64,000 bases of DNA from an uncultured Erythrobacter sp. (GTDB lineage Bacteria; Pseudomonadota; Alphaproteobacteria; Sphingomonadales; Sphingomonadaceae). Positions 36,180-44,477 of this stretch are shown piece after piece. Where the stretch lies: contig CANNCL010000003.1 of the NCBI GenBank assembly GCA_947503155.1, forward strand, positions 496,001 to 560,000, in the 5' to 3' direction. The notes beneath the pieces are model-generated. The model did no database searches. It saw nothing but the letters and a program-made list of their open reading frames with translations, and was not told where the DNA came from. The first letter of the stretch is position 1; the number at the start of each line of letters is the position of its first letter. The translations under genes and the position numbers were made by a program.

Positions 36180-37388
36180 ATGGCCGCTTTTAAAACGCTT
36201 GATGATCTGGGTGATGTGACCGGCAAGGTCGCGCTCGTCCGGGTTGACCTCAACCTTCCGATGAAGGGCGGGTCTGCGACGGACGTCACGCGGGTGGAAG
36301 CGGTCAAGCCGACGATTCTCGAACTGAGCAAAAAGGGCGCAAAAGTGCTATTGCTCGCGCATTTCGGGCGACCGGGCGGTCAGCGTTCAAGCGTGCTTTC
36401 GACCAGCATGGTGACTGGCGACGTCGAAGGCGTGCTGGGCAAGGAATTGATGTTCATCCCAGAGGTCGCCGGACCGGTGGTGGAACAATCCATCGGCATT
36501 TTGCGCAATGGCGATATCGGCTTGCTGGACAATACGCGGTTTTGGCCGGGTGAAGAGGCGAACGATCCAAACTTTGCGCAGGCGATTGCCGCGCATGGCG
36601 ATTTCTTTGTCAATGACGCTTTCAGCGCCGCGCACCGCGCCCATGCGACGACGGAGGGGATCACGCATTTCCTCCCGTCTTACGCTGGGCGCGCAATGGA
36701 AGCGGAATTGAAGGCGCTCGACGCGGCGCTCGGCAATCCAGAGGCTCCGGTTGCGGCGGTTGTTGGCGGGGCGAAAGTTTCGACCAAGCTGGCCGTGCTG
36801 GAAAATTTAGTGGGCCGGGTGCAGCATCTGATCATTGGCGGCGGAATGGCGAATACGTTCCTTGCCGCGCGCGGGGTGAATGTTGGCAAATCTTTGTGCG
36901 AACATGATCTGACCGATCAAGCCTCCAAAATCATGGACACTGCCGATCACGCGGGCTGCACGGTGCATTTGCCCTATGATGTCGTCGTCTCAAAAGAATT
37001 TGCGGCCAATCCGGCCAGTCTGCGGACCTGCAATGTTCACGAAGTGGCAGAGGATGAGATGATCCTCGACATTGGCGCTTCGGCTGCTGAGGCGTTGGCT
37101 GACGTGCTCAAGACATGCCGCACATTGGTGTGGAACGGCCCGCTGGGCGCGTTTGAAACAGAGCCGTTTGATGCGGCCACAATGTCGCTGGCCCGCCATG
37201 TCGCGGCGTTGACGCAGGAAGGTTCGCTTATCAGCGTTGCGGGCGGCGGCGACACTGTTGCGGCACTCGCGCAAGCCGGCGTGACCGGCGATGTGACCTA
37301 TATCTCCACCGCAGGCGGCGCGTTTTTGGAATGGATGGAGGGCAAAGAACTGCCCGGCGTCGCTGCATTGACCGCCAATAATGGCTGA
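36180..37388 (+). CDS. pgk: Phosphoglycerate kinase
   Basis: 402 residues from the ATG at 36180, with AAAGGAT upstream; the earlier open codons overlap gap. RVDLNLP near residue 22, [19 protein letters not shown] and the nucleotide-binding GGGDTVAAL are all intact. It catalyses 1,3-bisphosphoglycerate + ADP to 3-phosphoglycerate + ATP. Confidence 0.97.
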   Translation: MAAFKTLDDLGDVTGKVALVRVDLNLPMKGGSATDVTRVEAVKPTILELSKKGAKVLLLAHFGRPGGQRSSVLSTSMVTGDVEGVLGKELMFIPEVAGPVVEQSIGILRNGDIGLLDNTRFWPGEEANDPNFAQAIAAHGDFFVNDAFSAAHRAHATTEGITHFLPSYAGRAMEAELKALDAALGNPEAPVAAVVGGAKVSTKLAVLENLVGRVQHLIIGGGMANTFLAARGVNVGKSLCEHDLTDQASKIMDTADHAGCTVHLPYDVVVSKEFAANPASLRTCNVHEVAEDEMILDIGASAAEALADVLKTCRTLVWNGPLGAFETEPFDAATMSLARHVAALTQEGSLISVAGGGDTVAALAQAGVTGDVTYISTAGGAFLEWMEGKELPGVAALTANNG

Positions 37389-37397
37389 CCGGCAATA

Positions 37398-37826
37398 ATG
37401 GCTGATCTCGAACAAGACTTTGAAGTCCTCGAAAACCGCCTCATGCGCGCATGGGTACACCGGGATGCGCGCGATTTGCGCTCGCTAATCTCTGGCGATT
37501 GTATCTTCATGTTTGGGATCAAACCGCCGGTCCTGCTCGACCGCGCCAGCTTTGTGGTTGGTGCGGAGAATGAATTTGCCTGCGAGGCCTTTCGTTTTCA
37601 CGAAGTGACCGCGCGCAAATATGGCAAGAGTGTGTGGTTTTCCGGCCATATCGAACTGGAACTCAGGCTGGGCCGCCATGAATGGAAGGGCAATTTCCTC
37701 GTCACTGATCTGTGGCGCAGAAGCGCGATCCGCCGCCGCTGGCTTTTGGCAGAACGCAGCCTGTCACCGGTCGAGAGCGACGCACGCCTGTCCGATGCCA
37801 TCCGCGCGATGCAATTGTGGCGCTAA
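37398..37826 (+). CDS. SnoaL/NTF2-like small protein (DUF4440-type)
   Basis: 142 residues. The opening LEQDFEVLENRLMRAWVHRDARDLRSLISGDCIFMFG is the helical lid and first strand of the cone-shaped NTF2-like fold, and later beta strands (SVWFSGHIELELRL, GNFLVTDLW) fit DUF4440/SnoaL-like proteins. These bind small hydrophobic ligands or act as isomerases, and no specific activity can be assigned. It begins 9 bases after pgk, so it is probably in the same operon. Confidence 0.75.
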   Translation: MADLEQDFEVLENRLMRAWVHRDARDLRSLISGDCIFMFGIKPPVLLDRASFVVGAENEFACEAFRFHEVTARKYGKSVWFSGHIELELRLGRHEWKGNFLVTDLWRRSAIRRRWLLAERSLSPVESDARLSDAIRAMQLWR

Positions 37827-37853
37827 ATCAGGCGAGCGAATAGGGTGCAATCT

Positions 37854-38510
37854 ATGAGTGAAACTCGTCATCTGTTCGCCACTCCGTTTGTCATAGACCG
37901 CCTCCAAAGCGCGGAGGGTATAAGCGCCCTGCGCGAGGCCATTTTGGCAGAGCAAGCGCGCGATCAGGCCGGTGTTCAGATCAGCAATCTGGGCGGGTGG
38001 CATTCCAACACGAAAATGCTCGAATGGGGCGGAGAAGCGGCGCGCGCATTGGCGCATAAAGCCATGACGATGGCCGATGAGGCCACCGGTTTTGCCTATC
38101 CCGATGAAGCCTCGCAATCGAGCTGGGTTCCCGAAATGTGGGCCAATGTGTCCGGGCGCGGCCATGCCAATCAATATCACACCCATCCCGGCAGCTTTTG
38201 GTCAGCCGTCGCTTATATCGACGATGGATATGACGGAGCAACGCACGGGCCAGCAGGCGCGGCGCTGGGCGGGGAATTGCAATTGTCGGACCCGCGTATG
38301 CCAATGGTGCGAATGACCGCGCCAACGCTGCGGCTGAAAGATCAGAATGGCATCGCCCAAAAGAGCGAGCCGACAATGCGCCCTGCCACCGGTTTGATTG
38401 TGATGTTCCCCAGCTGGCTCCAACACGCTGTGCGGCCCTTTCATGGGACGGGGACGCGGATTTCGGTGGCAATCAACCTGATCCCGGCTCGCAAACTTCA
38501 GGATGGCTGA
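37854..38510 (+). CDS. TIGR02466-type putative 2OG-Fe(II) oxygenase
   Basis: 218 residues from the ATG at 37854 (a GTG at 37845 is possible). The jelly-roll core carries HANQYHTHPGSFWSAVAYID with candidate iron-binding His residues. The distal motif is FPSWLQHAVRPFHGTGTRISVAINL, with His, the 2-oxoglutarate-binding Arg and RxSxAxN. This matches the uncharacterised TIGR02466 family of putative 2-oxoglutarate oxygenases. The substrate is unknown. It lies in the pgk-fba interval. Confidence 0.8.
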   Translation: MSETRHLFATPFVIDRLQSAEGISALREAILAEQARDQAGVQISNLGGWHSNTKMLEWGGEAARALAHKAMTMADEATGFAYPDEASQSSWVPEMWANVSGRGHANQYHTHPGSFWSAVAYIDDGYDGATHGPAGAALGGELQLSDPRMPMVRMTAPTLRLKDQNGIAQKSEPTMRPATGLIVMFPSWLQHAVRPFHGTGTRISVAINLIPARKLQDG

Positions 38511-38625
38511 AACATGATTTTGTTCAAAGCCATGGCGGTGTTCCGATGATGAATGTGATTTTGCGCCGCCTCAGGCATGATTACCGACGCCAGCGCGCGC
38601 GCCGTTTTTAGGAGATTTTTGTACC

Positions 38626-39084
38626 GTGAATGAGAAAAACGAACCTTACGGCGGATATGGCAACACCGTGCTGCAAGAAGACGGCGAATTTGCCGGTTGG
38701 CGATATTGGGAGGTCGATCCGTATGAGACACATTCCGGCCCGTTTTTCTTGCGGCGCGAGGAGGATGGCGGTTTCCTGAGCGCTTTCCGCACAGAGGATA
38801 AGCATATGAATGGCGGCGGGTTCCTGCATGGCGGGTGCCTGATGACCTTCGCCGATTTTTCCCTGTTCGCGATCGCTATGGACGAGTTGAAGGGCGACCA
38901 CGCGGTCACGATGAACTTGTCGGGTGATTTCCTCGGCGCGGCGGGCCCCGGCGCTTTGATGGAGGCGCGCGGCGAGGTCACGCGCGGCGGAGGCAAGACG
39001 ATCTTTGTACGCGGGCTTATCACGGCTGACGGTGCGCCCGCGCTCAGCTTTACGGGGATTATTCGCAGGCTCACCGGGCGCTAG
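38626..39084 (+). CDS. PaaI/4HBT hotdog-fold thioesterase family protein
   Basis: 152 residues from a GTG at 38626. The hotdog signature NGGGFLHGGCLMTFADFSLF (His and Gly-Gly before the central helix) is clear, followed by VTMNLSGDFLGAAGPG beta strands. Such enzymes hydrolyse acyl-CoA thioesters. The acyl group is not predictable. It is 116 bases after the oxygenase gene. Confidence 0.85.
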   Translation: MNEKNEPYGGYGNTVLQEDGEFAGWRYWEVDPYETHSGPFFLRREEDGGFLSAFRTEDKHMNGGGFLHGGCLMTFADFSLFAIAMDELKGDHAVTMNLSGDFLGAAGPGALMEARGEVTRGGGKTIFVRGLITADGAPALSFTGIIRRLTGR

Positions 39085-39198
39085 AACGAAGCAGCGCGGC
39101 GGGGGCAGTTGATTGCCGCCCTAACGCTGGCTAAAGCCCGCCGCATAACGCTTCACCGCGGCACCATATCAACTTTCAAAGAAAGGCGCCCTCACGCC

Positions 39199-40089
39199 AT
39201 GAACACAGATCAAATGACCGCCAAGATCGCTGGCGGACAAGGTTTCATCGCAGCATTGGACCAATCGGGCGGCTCCACGCCAAAGGCTTTGCGCGGATAC
39301 GGTGTAGAAGACGGCGATTGGTCAGGCGATGATCAAATGTTCGGCGCGATCCACGAAATGCGCAGCCGTGTGATCACAACGCCGTGCTTTGGCAGCGGCA
39401 AAGTGATCGGCGCGATCCTGTTCGAACGCACAATGGACAGCGAAGTCGAAGGCAAATCCACCGCAGACGCATTGAAAGCGCGCGGCATCGTTCCGTTTAT
39501 CAAAGTCGACCAAGGCCTCGCGGATGAGGCGAATGGCGCGCAAATGATGAAGCCCCTCGATAAATTGCCCGCACTGCTCGAAAAATCGGTGAAGCACGGC
39601 ATGTTCGGCACCAAAATGCGTTCTGTCATCAAATCCGCCAACCCAGATGGGATCGCGGCCGTTGTTGCGCAGCAATTCGAAGTCGGAAACCAGATTGCAG
39701 ATGCTGGCCTGATGCCGATGCTGGAGCCAGAATTTGATATCACCGCAGCGGACCGCGAAGCGGGTGAGGACATTTTGTTGGCTGAGATTTTGAAGGGCTT
39801 GGACAGCCTGCCAGCGGGCCGCAAAGTCATGTTGAAATTGTCGATCCCGGTAAAGCCGGGTCTGTATAGCCCAGCGGTCTTGCATCCCAATGTTTTGCGC
39901 GTTGTGGCGCTGTCGGGCGGGTTCTCCACGGACGAGGCTTGCGAAAAACTAAGCCAAAACCCCGGTATGATCGCCAGCTTTAGCCGCGGCCTGTTGCAAG
40001 ATTTGCGCAAGGATCAATCGGACGACGAATTTAACGGCACATTGGGCAAAGCCATCGACCAGATCAGCGCCGCCAGCGTTGCGGGCTGA
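39199..40089 (+). CDS. fba: Class I fructose-bisphosphate aldolase
   Basis: 296 residues from the ATG at 39199. [20 protein letters not shown] and [10 protein letters not shown] are characteristic of bacterial class I aldolases of the staphylococcal FdaA type, which is also 296 residues. A Schiff-base lysine lies in [15 protein letters not shown]. It links the triose and hexose steps of the cluster. Its stop overlaps the region of the thiE start. Confidence 0.93.
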   Translation: MNTDQMTAKIAGGQGFIAALDQSGGSTPKALRGYGVEDGDWSGDDQMFGAIHEMRSRVITTPCFGSGKVIGAILFERTMDSEVEGKSTADALKARGIVPFIKVDQGLADEANGAQMMKPLDKLPALLEKSVKHGMFGTKMRSVIKSANPDGIAAVVAQQFEVGNQIADAGLMPMLEPEFDITAADREAGEDILLAEILKGLDSLPAGRKVMLKLSIPVKPGLYSPAVLHPNVLRVVALSGGFSTDEACEKLSQNPGMIASFSRGLLQDLRKDQSDDEFNGTLGKAIDQISAASVAG

Positions 40090-40759
40090 GAAAACTTTGG
40101 CCGATCAAACCCTCCCACAAATAGCCTGTCAGCTTTATTTGATTTCGCCGCTCGAAGTGGGCGGCGATTTCCCCGCGCGGCTTGAGAATGCTCTGGCGGC
40201 AGGCAAAGACCTCGTCACCGCCTTTCAGTTTCGGGTGAAGGGGCTGGATCAGCATGAGGCTGCGGAATTGGCGGCTCCTTTGCAAGCGATCTGCGCGGCG
40301 CATGATGTGGCCTTCATCGTCAATGACGATGTCGCATTGGCGCGGCGGTTAAAGGCTGACGGCGTGCATTTGGGCCAAGATGACGGCAATCCCCGCGAAG
40401 CGCGCGAGGAATTGGGGGCAGAATTGGGCGGCACGATGCAAATCGGCGTCACCTGCCATGCGTCCAGACATCTCGCGATGGAAGCGGGCGAGGCGGGCGC
40501 GGATTACGTCGCCTTTGGCGCGTTCTTCCCCTCAACCACGAAAGACAAGGGCGATGCAGAACGCCCGACGACCGAGATCATCGAATTTTGGGCCGGATTG
40601 TTTGAAATTCCGATGGTAGCGATTGGCGGTATCACGCCGGACAATTGCGCGCCTTTGGTGGCCGCTGGTGCAGATTTTATCGCCGTATCAGGCGCCGTGT
40701 GGAACGGTGATGAGATCGCCGCGATTGAGGCTTTCGCCAAAGCCATGCGCCAAAGCTAA
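40079..40759 (+). CDS. thiE: Thiamine-phosphate synthase
   Basis: About 226 residues. The start is uncertain: TTG at 40079 (overlapping the fba stop) or TTG at 40097. (beta/alpha)8 fold with [34 protein letters not shown] and [19 protein letters not shown], the canonical ThiE motifs for pyrophosphate and thiazole phosphate binding. It makes the TMP precursor of TPP, which the nearby transketolase and 2-oxoacid dehydrogenase require. Confidence 0.93.
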   Translation: MRAEKTLADQTLPQIACQLYLISPLEVGGDFPARLENALAAGKDLVTAFQFRVKGLDQHEAAELAAPLQAICAAHDVAFIVNDDVALARRLKADGVHLGQDDGNPREAREELGAELGGTMQIGVTCHASRHLAMEAGEAGADYVAFGAFFPSTTKDKGDAERPTTEIIEFWAGLFEIPMVAIGGITPDNCAPLVAAGADFIAVSGAVWNGDEIAAIEAFAKAMRQS

Positions 40760-40762
40760 ATT

Positions 40763-41188
40763 TCAGCGTGACCCGAGCCGTGTGCACAGCAGATTGCTGC
40801 GGGTGCCGTCCGCGGCGAGTTTGCGCAGTTGATTGTTGCCAATGCGTTCAAACCGTTCACCATTGCGCGGTCCGCGCGTGAAGGTCAGCGACGTTCCGCG
40901 CATGATATAAGTGCCCGCGCCGTCTCCGCTTTCGTAACGGGAGGCTGTGAAAATGCGGAAGCTTTGATCTTCATCCACTTCGAATGCCGCACCGCCCGCA
41001 TCACCGGGCCGGGCGCATTGATAGGTGCCATGCGGCATCGTGCGCAGCGGCCCGCCTTCGAGTGGCTCAGAGCCGTTCGTCGCTGCATTCGATTCAGTGG
41101 CGATGTTCTCTTCCTGACCAATGGCGGGCGTCACAGCGGCAAGGCCAGCGGCAAAGGCGGTCAAAAGGATAACGTGTACGGTTTTCAT
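40763..41188 (-). CDS. Exported hypothetical protein
   Basis: 141 residues from the ATG at 41186-41188. A signal peptide (VHVILLTAFAAGLAAVTPAIG) is followed by an acidic low-complexity stretch and a small domain with two cysteines (YQCARPGD, NLLCTRLGSR) that could form a disulfide. The segment GTYIMRGTSLTFTRGPRNGERF suggests a beta-rich domain. No named family is recognised. It is convergent with thiE, 3 bases apart. Confidence 0.75.
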   Translation of the reverse strand: MKTVHVILLTAFAAGLAAVTPAIGQEENIATESNAATNGSEPLEGGPLRTMPHGTYQCARPGDAGGAAFEVDEDQSFRIFTASRYESGDGAGTYIMRGTSLTFTRGPRNGERFERIGNNQLRKLAADGTRSNLLCTRLGSR

Positions 41189-41470
41189 AAGGCGCGCTTT
41201 ACCATTGTGCATCTGCGAAGGCTAATGCGTTAACTATGAGACTTGTATCGTGAATGGCCGCTTGCTGCGCCGCGCGGGGCCGCTGAAATGTATCACGGCG
41301 TGTTTTGACGTGCGTTAGAGGGGGCGCGCGGTTCTCCCATTCGGGGCAATTGCCGCGCTTGGCGTGTCGGTGTGCTTGAAGTGACCATCATCACCGGCTA
41401 TTGGGCGCGCTTGAAGAGGTGCGCGCCGGTACAAGAGCGCGCCTATCCCACCTGTAGAAAGCATCTCCCC

Positions 41471-42034
41471 ATGAAGATCAGCGGCGTCGACATTCGTCCC
41501 GGCAACATCATCGAATATGAAAAAGGCATCTGGAAAGTTGCCAAAATTCAGCACACCCAGCCGGGTAAAGGCGGGGCGTATATGCAGGTCGAGATGAAGA
41601 ACCTGCAAGATGGCCGCAAAACCAATGTCCGGTTCCGCAGCGCGGATACGGTCGAAAAAGTGCGGCTTGATACGGCGGATTATCAATTCCTGTATGAAGA
41701 CGGCGACATGCTCGTTTTCATGGATCAGGTGAATTACGAACAGATCATGCTGCCAGCCGACTTGCTCGGTGATGCGCGGGCGTTCCTGCAAGACGGGATG
41801 CAAGTGAAGCTCGAATTGTGGGAAGAAAAGCCGATTTCGGTCGCGCTGCCTTCGCAAATCGAAGCGGAAATCGTCGAAGCCGACGCCGTGGTGAAGGGGC
41901 AGACCGCCTCGTCCAGCTATAAGCCAGCGGTTCTGGATAATGGTGTGCGCATCATGGTCCCGCCGCATATTGGCAGCGGCACTCGGATTATCGTCGATGT
42001 GTACGAACAAACCTATGTCGGCAAAGCGAGCTAA
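41471..42034 (+). CDS. efp: Translation elongation factor P
   Basis: 187 residues. A KOW-like N-terminal domain with the loop TQPGKGGAY (Lys33 at the position modified in E. coli EF-P), then two OB domains ending [27 protein letters not shown] relieves ribosome stalling at polyproline. I start at the ATG at 41471 because the EF-P N-terminus [12 protein letters not shown] is universal. The modification enzyme genes are not in the window. Confidence 0.97.
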   Translation: MKISGVDIRPGNIIEYEKGIWKVAKIQHTQPGKGGAYMQVEMKNLQDGRKTNVRFRSADTVEKVRLDTADYQFLYEDGDMLVFMDQVNYEQIMLPADLLGDARAFLQDGMQVKLELWEEKPISVALPSQIEAEIVEADAVVKGQTASSSYKPAVLDNGVRIMVPPHIGSGTRIIVDVYEQTYVGKAS

Positions 42035-42039
42035 GCAAA

Positions 42040-42858
42040 ATGTCGATGTTTTCAGGTTTGATCCGCGTCATGGAACGCGCCGCGCGTAAAGCGGGCGGGC
42101 GATTGCGCAAGGATTTCGGCGAGGTTGAACATTTGCAGGTGAGCCACAAAGGCCCTGCGGATTTTGTGACTAAATCCCAGATGCGCTCAGAGCGTATTTT
42201 GTACGATGAACTGACCGTAACCCGGCCGGGTTGGGGCTTTGTTCTAGAAGAAGCGGGTATTATTGAAGGCGATGCTGATAAGCCGCGCTGGATTATCAAT
42301 CCGCTCGATGGGGTCAGCAATTTCGAGCATGCTATTCCGCATTTCGCGATCAGCATCGCGGTGCAAGAACCGCGGCTTGATCGGACCGGTTGGCACGAAG
42401 TGACATCGGCGCTGATTTATCATCCGGTCAATGATCAAACCTACTGGGCGGAAAAATCGCGCGGTGCGTGGTTGATGGACGCAAGGCTGCGTGTATCGGC
42501 GCGGTCGCAATTGAGCGATGCCTTGATTGCCACGGGCATTCCGTATGCGGGTCACGGCGATTTTGCCGAATGGACCCGGATTTTCGGCGCTATCGGCCCC
42601 GAAGTAGCAGGCATCCGCCGCCTTGGTGCGGCTTCGCTCGATCTCGCTTATGTCGCGCAAGGGCGCTTTGACGGGTTCTGGGAAAGCGGTTTGAGCGATT
42701 GGGACACGGCGGCGGGCTGTTTGCTCGTGCGCGAGGCGGGCGGCTTCGTCAGCGATTTCCGCGGGCGGACAAAACCTATCCATTCGGAGCAGATTTTGGC
42801 GGCTAACCAACCGCTGCAATCGAGGCTCCACAAAATTTTGGCAGGTTCTCTGCGCTAG
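42040..42858 (+). CDS. Inositol monophosphatase family protein, metal motif altered
   Basis: 272 residues, 5 bases after efp. The fold follows the IMPase/SuhB family: ERILYDELTVTRPGWGFVLEEAG, IINPLDGVSNFEHAIPHF and a C-terminal SDWDTAAG near residue 220. The usual DPxDGT metal motif here reads NPLDGVS: Asn87 replaces the first Asp, while Asp90 is kept. The upstream GEE-type glutamates are EEAG. Activity may be altered or use a different metal arrangement. SuhB homologues can also act in rRNA transcription complexes. Confidence 0.88.
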   Translation: MSMFSGLIRVMERAARKAGGRLRKDFGEVEHLQVSHKGPADFVTKSQMRSERILYDELTVTRPGWGFVLEEAGIIEGDADKPRWIINPLDGVSNFEHAIPHFAISIAVQEPRLDRTGWHEVTSALIYHPVNDQTYWAEKSRGAWLMDARLRVSARSQLSDALIATGIPYAGHGDFAEWTRIFGAIGPEVAGIRRLGAASLDLAYVAQGRFDGFWESGLSDWDTAAGCLLVREAGGFVSDFRGRTKPIHSEQILAANQPLQSRLHKILAGSLR

Positions 42859-42910
42859 AATGCTTGCGGGATGCAGCGCGTCTCGCTAACAGCCTGCGCT
42901 CACGCAGGGT

Positions 42911-42995
42911 GCCCCTGTGGTGGAATTGGTAGACGCGCCGCACTCAAAATGCGGTTCTTAACGGAGTGCCCGTTCGAGTCGGGCCAGGGGCACCA
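42911..42995 (+). tRNA. tRNA-Leu (anticodon CAA)
   Basis: 85 bases with encoded CCA. Acceptor GCCCCTG/CAGGGGC, D arm with GGTGGAATTGGTAGAC, anticodon stem CCGCA/TGCGG with loop CTCAAAA (anticodon CAA), a long variable arm as required for tRNA-Leu, and T arm GTTCGAGTC. Confidence 0.97.
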
Positions 42996-43290
42996 TTTTC
43001 TCTCTCACGGCAATTCGCTTCGCTCACGCCTCTGAGGGGCGGCCTTCTGGCCGGCGCCCGGTCGGGCTTGCGGCCAGCTTTGCTGTCCGAGTTCCGTTTT
43101 CTCTCACGGCAATTCGCTTCGCTCACGCCTCCGAGGGGCGGCCTTCCGGTCGGCGCGCGGTCGCGCTTGCGGCCAGCTTTGCTGTCCGAGTTCCGTTTTC
43201 TCTCACGGCAATTCGCTTCGCTCACGCTCCGAGGGGCTGCCTTCCGGCCGGCGCCCGTTCGGGCTTGCGAACGCTGCGGGTCCGTTCTCG
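42996..43290. repeat. Three ~100-bp tandem repeats 3' of tRNA-Leu
   Basis: Units at 42996-43096, 43097-43195 and 43196-about 43290 each begin TTTTCTCTC and continue CACGGCAATTCGCTTCGCTC. The first two end in GTCCGAGTTCCG; the third diverges at its end. The first base follows the tRNA CCA directly. Unit 1 contains, at 43053-43075, the exact reverse complement of the 23-bp core in the array at 31446-31817. The array fills the gap to the alcohol dehydrogenase gene, and the short open frames within it are artefacts. Confidence 0.92.
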
Positions 43291-43312
43291 CGGCGGGCCG
43301 CCGAGGCTGTTC

Positions 43313-44362
43313 TTACCCCACATCAATCCGCAGTTTGATCACGCCTTCTTCGCGGCTGTCGAATAAGCGGTAGGCTTCGGTGCCTTCGCTGAGGTCAAAA
43401 TGATGGCTGAACAGATTCGCGGCCTTCACCCGGCCGCTTTGAACCAGCGGGACGAGATGCGGCCACATATTTTGCACATCGCAAATTCCGCCGCGAACAG
43501 TGACGTTTTTGAACATGATCAGCGGCAGCGGCAAAACATCGTCAGGTTCCGGGATGCCGATAAAGCTCGCGGTGCCGCGCCGCGCGACAAGCGGCAGGAC
43601 AGCGTTGATCGCGCCTTTCGCGCCTGATGCTTCAAAGACAGATTGAACTCCGGCGCCGCCTGTGGCTTCCATGATCTGCGCGTGCATGTCCGGGCCGGGG
43701 GCGAACACCTCTGCGCCCAAAGCCGCCGCCATGTCGCGGCGTGATTTCACCGGGTCGATGGCGAATACCCGCGCCGCGCCCAGCACAAACGCCAATTCAA
43801 CCCCGATAATGCCGATAGGGCCAAGGCCGACGACCGCGACTGTCCCGCCGGGTTGGGGGTCCGCCCGGGTAAGGCCGAAATAGGCCGTCGCCATCCCGTC
43901 CGTCAGCAGCAATGATTGTTCGTCGGTCAGCCCGTCGGTGGAAAGCAAAGTCTTGTCCGCATTGGGCACGTTGACGAATTCGGCTTGGCCGCCCTCCAGC
44001 CCTTTGCTCAGGCCGAATGCGGTCAATTCGCGGCAGGCGGGCACATTGCCGCTCAGGCAGGCTTGGCAAGTCCCGCAGCCTGTCCCGCCAGCGGCCAAAA
44101 CATGATCGCCGACCTTGAAACCGTGAACGTCGCTGCCGGCTTCGACCACTTCGCCGATAAATTCATGGCCCACGCAAAAGTGCGGCGTGTCTTCGCCATA
44201 TTGCGTGTTGCCGATATGCGCGCCGTGATACATGTGCAGGTCGCTGCCGCAGATGGAACAGCTTTTGACCTTTAGGATCGCGCTGTTTGCGCTGCGCAAT
44301 TCGGGGTCGGGATAGCTTTCATAGCGAATATCGCGCGGCCCGTTGAACACCAATCCATGCAT
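43313..44362 (-). CDS. Zinc-dependent alcohol dehydrogenase family protein
   Basis: 349 residues from the ATG at 44360-44362. Medium-chain dehydrogenase: catalytic-zinc residues in CSICGSDLHMYH and GHEFIGEV, structural-zinc cysteines in GTGCGTCQACLSGNVPAC, Rossmann motif VVGLGPIGIIGVELA. The overall pattern resembles threonine/sorbitol dehydrogenase-like members of COG1063. The substrate is not predictable. A strand switch and the repeat array separate it from tRNA-Leu. Confidence 0.9.
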   Translation of the reverse strand: MHGLVFNGPRDIRYESYPDPELRSANSAILKVKSCSICGSDLHMYHGAHIGNTQYGEDTPHFCVGHEFIGEVVEAGSDVHGFKVGDHVLAAGGTGCGTCQACLSGNVPACRELTAFGLSKGLEGGQAEFVNVPNADKTLLSTDGLTDEQSLLLTDGMATAYFGLTRADPQPGGTVAVVGLGPIGIIGVELAFVLGAARVFAIDPVKSRRDMAAALGAEVFAPGPDMHAQIMEATGGAGVQSVFEASGAKGAINAVLPLVARRGTASFIGIPEPDDVLPLPLIMFKNVTVRGGICDVQNMWPHLVPLVQSGRVKAANLFSHHFDLSEGTEAYRLFDSREEGVIKLRIDVG

Positions 44363-44477
44363 GTCGTATCCCTTATCCCTGTTTCGCAGCACCATTGCTG
44401 CGGCGCGCGCGCGGGGCAAGGTGTAAACAAAACACTTGCCACTGGCCCCTGTCCCTGAGAAATCCTACAGCGACACA

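Noticed and set aside
42944..43373. Repetitive peptides encoded on both strands after tRNA-Leu
   Set aside because: One frame even reads through the tRNA; the peptides mirror the DNA repeat units.
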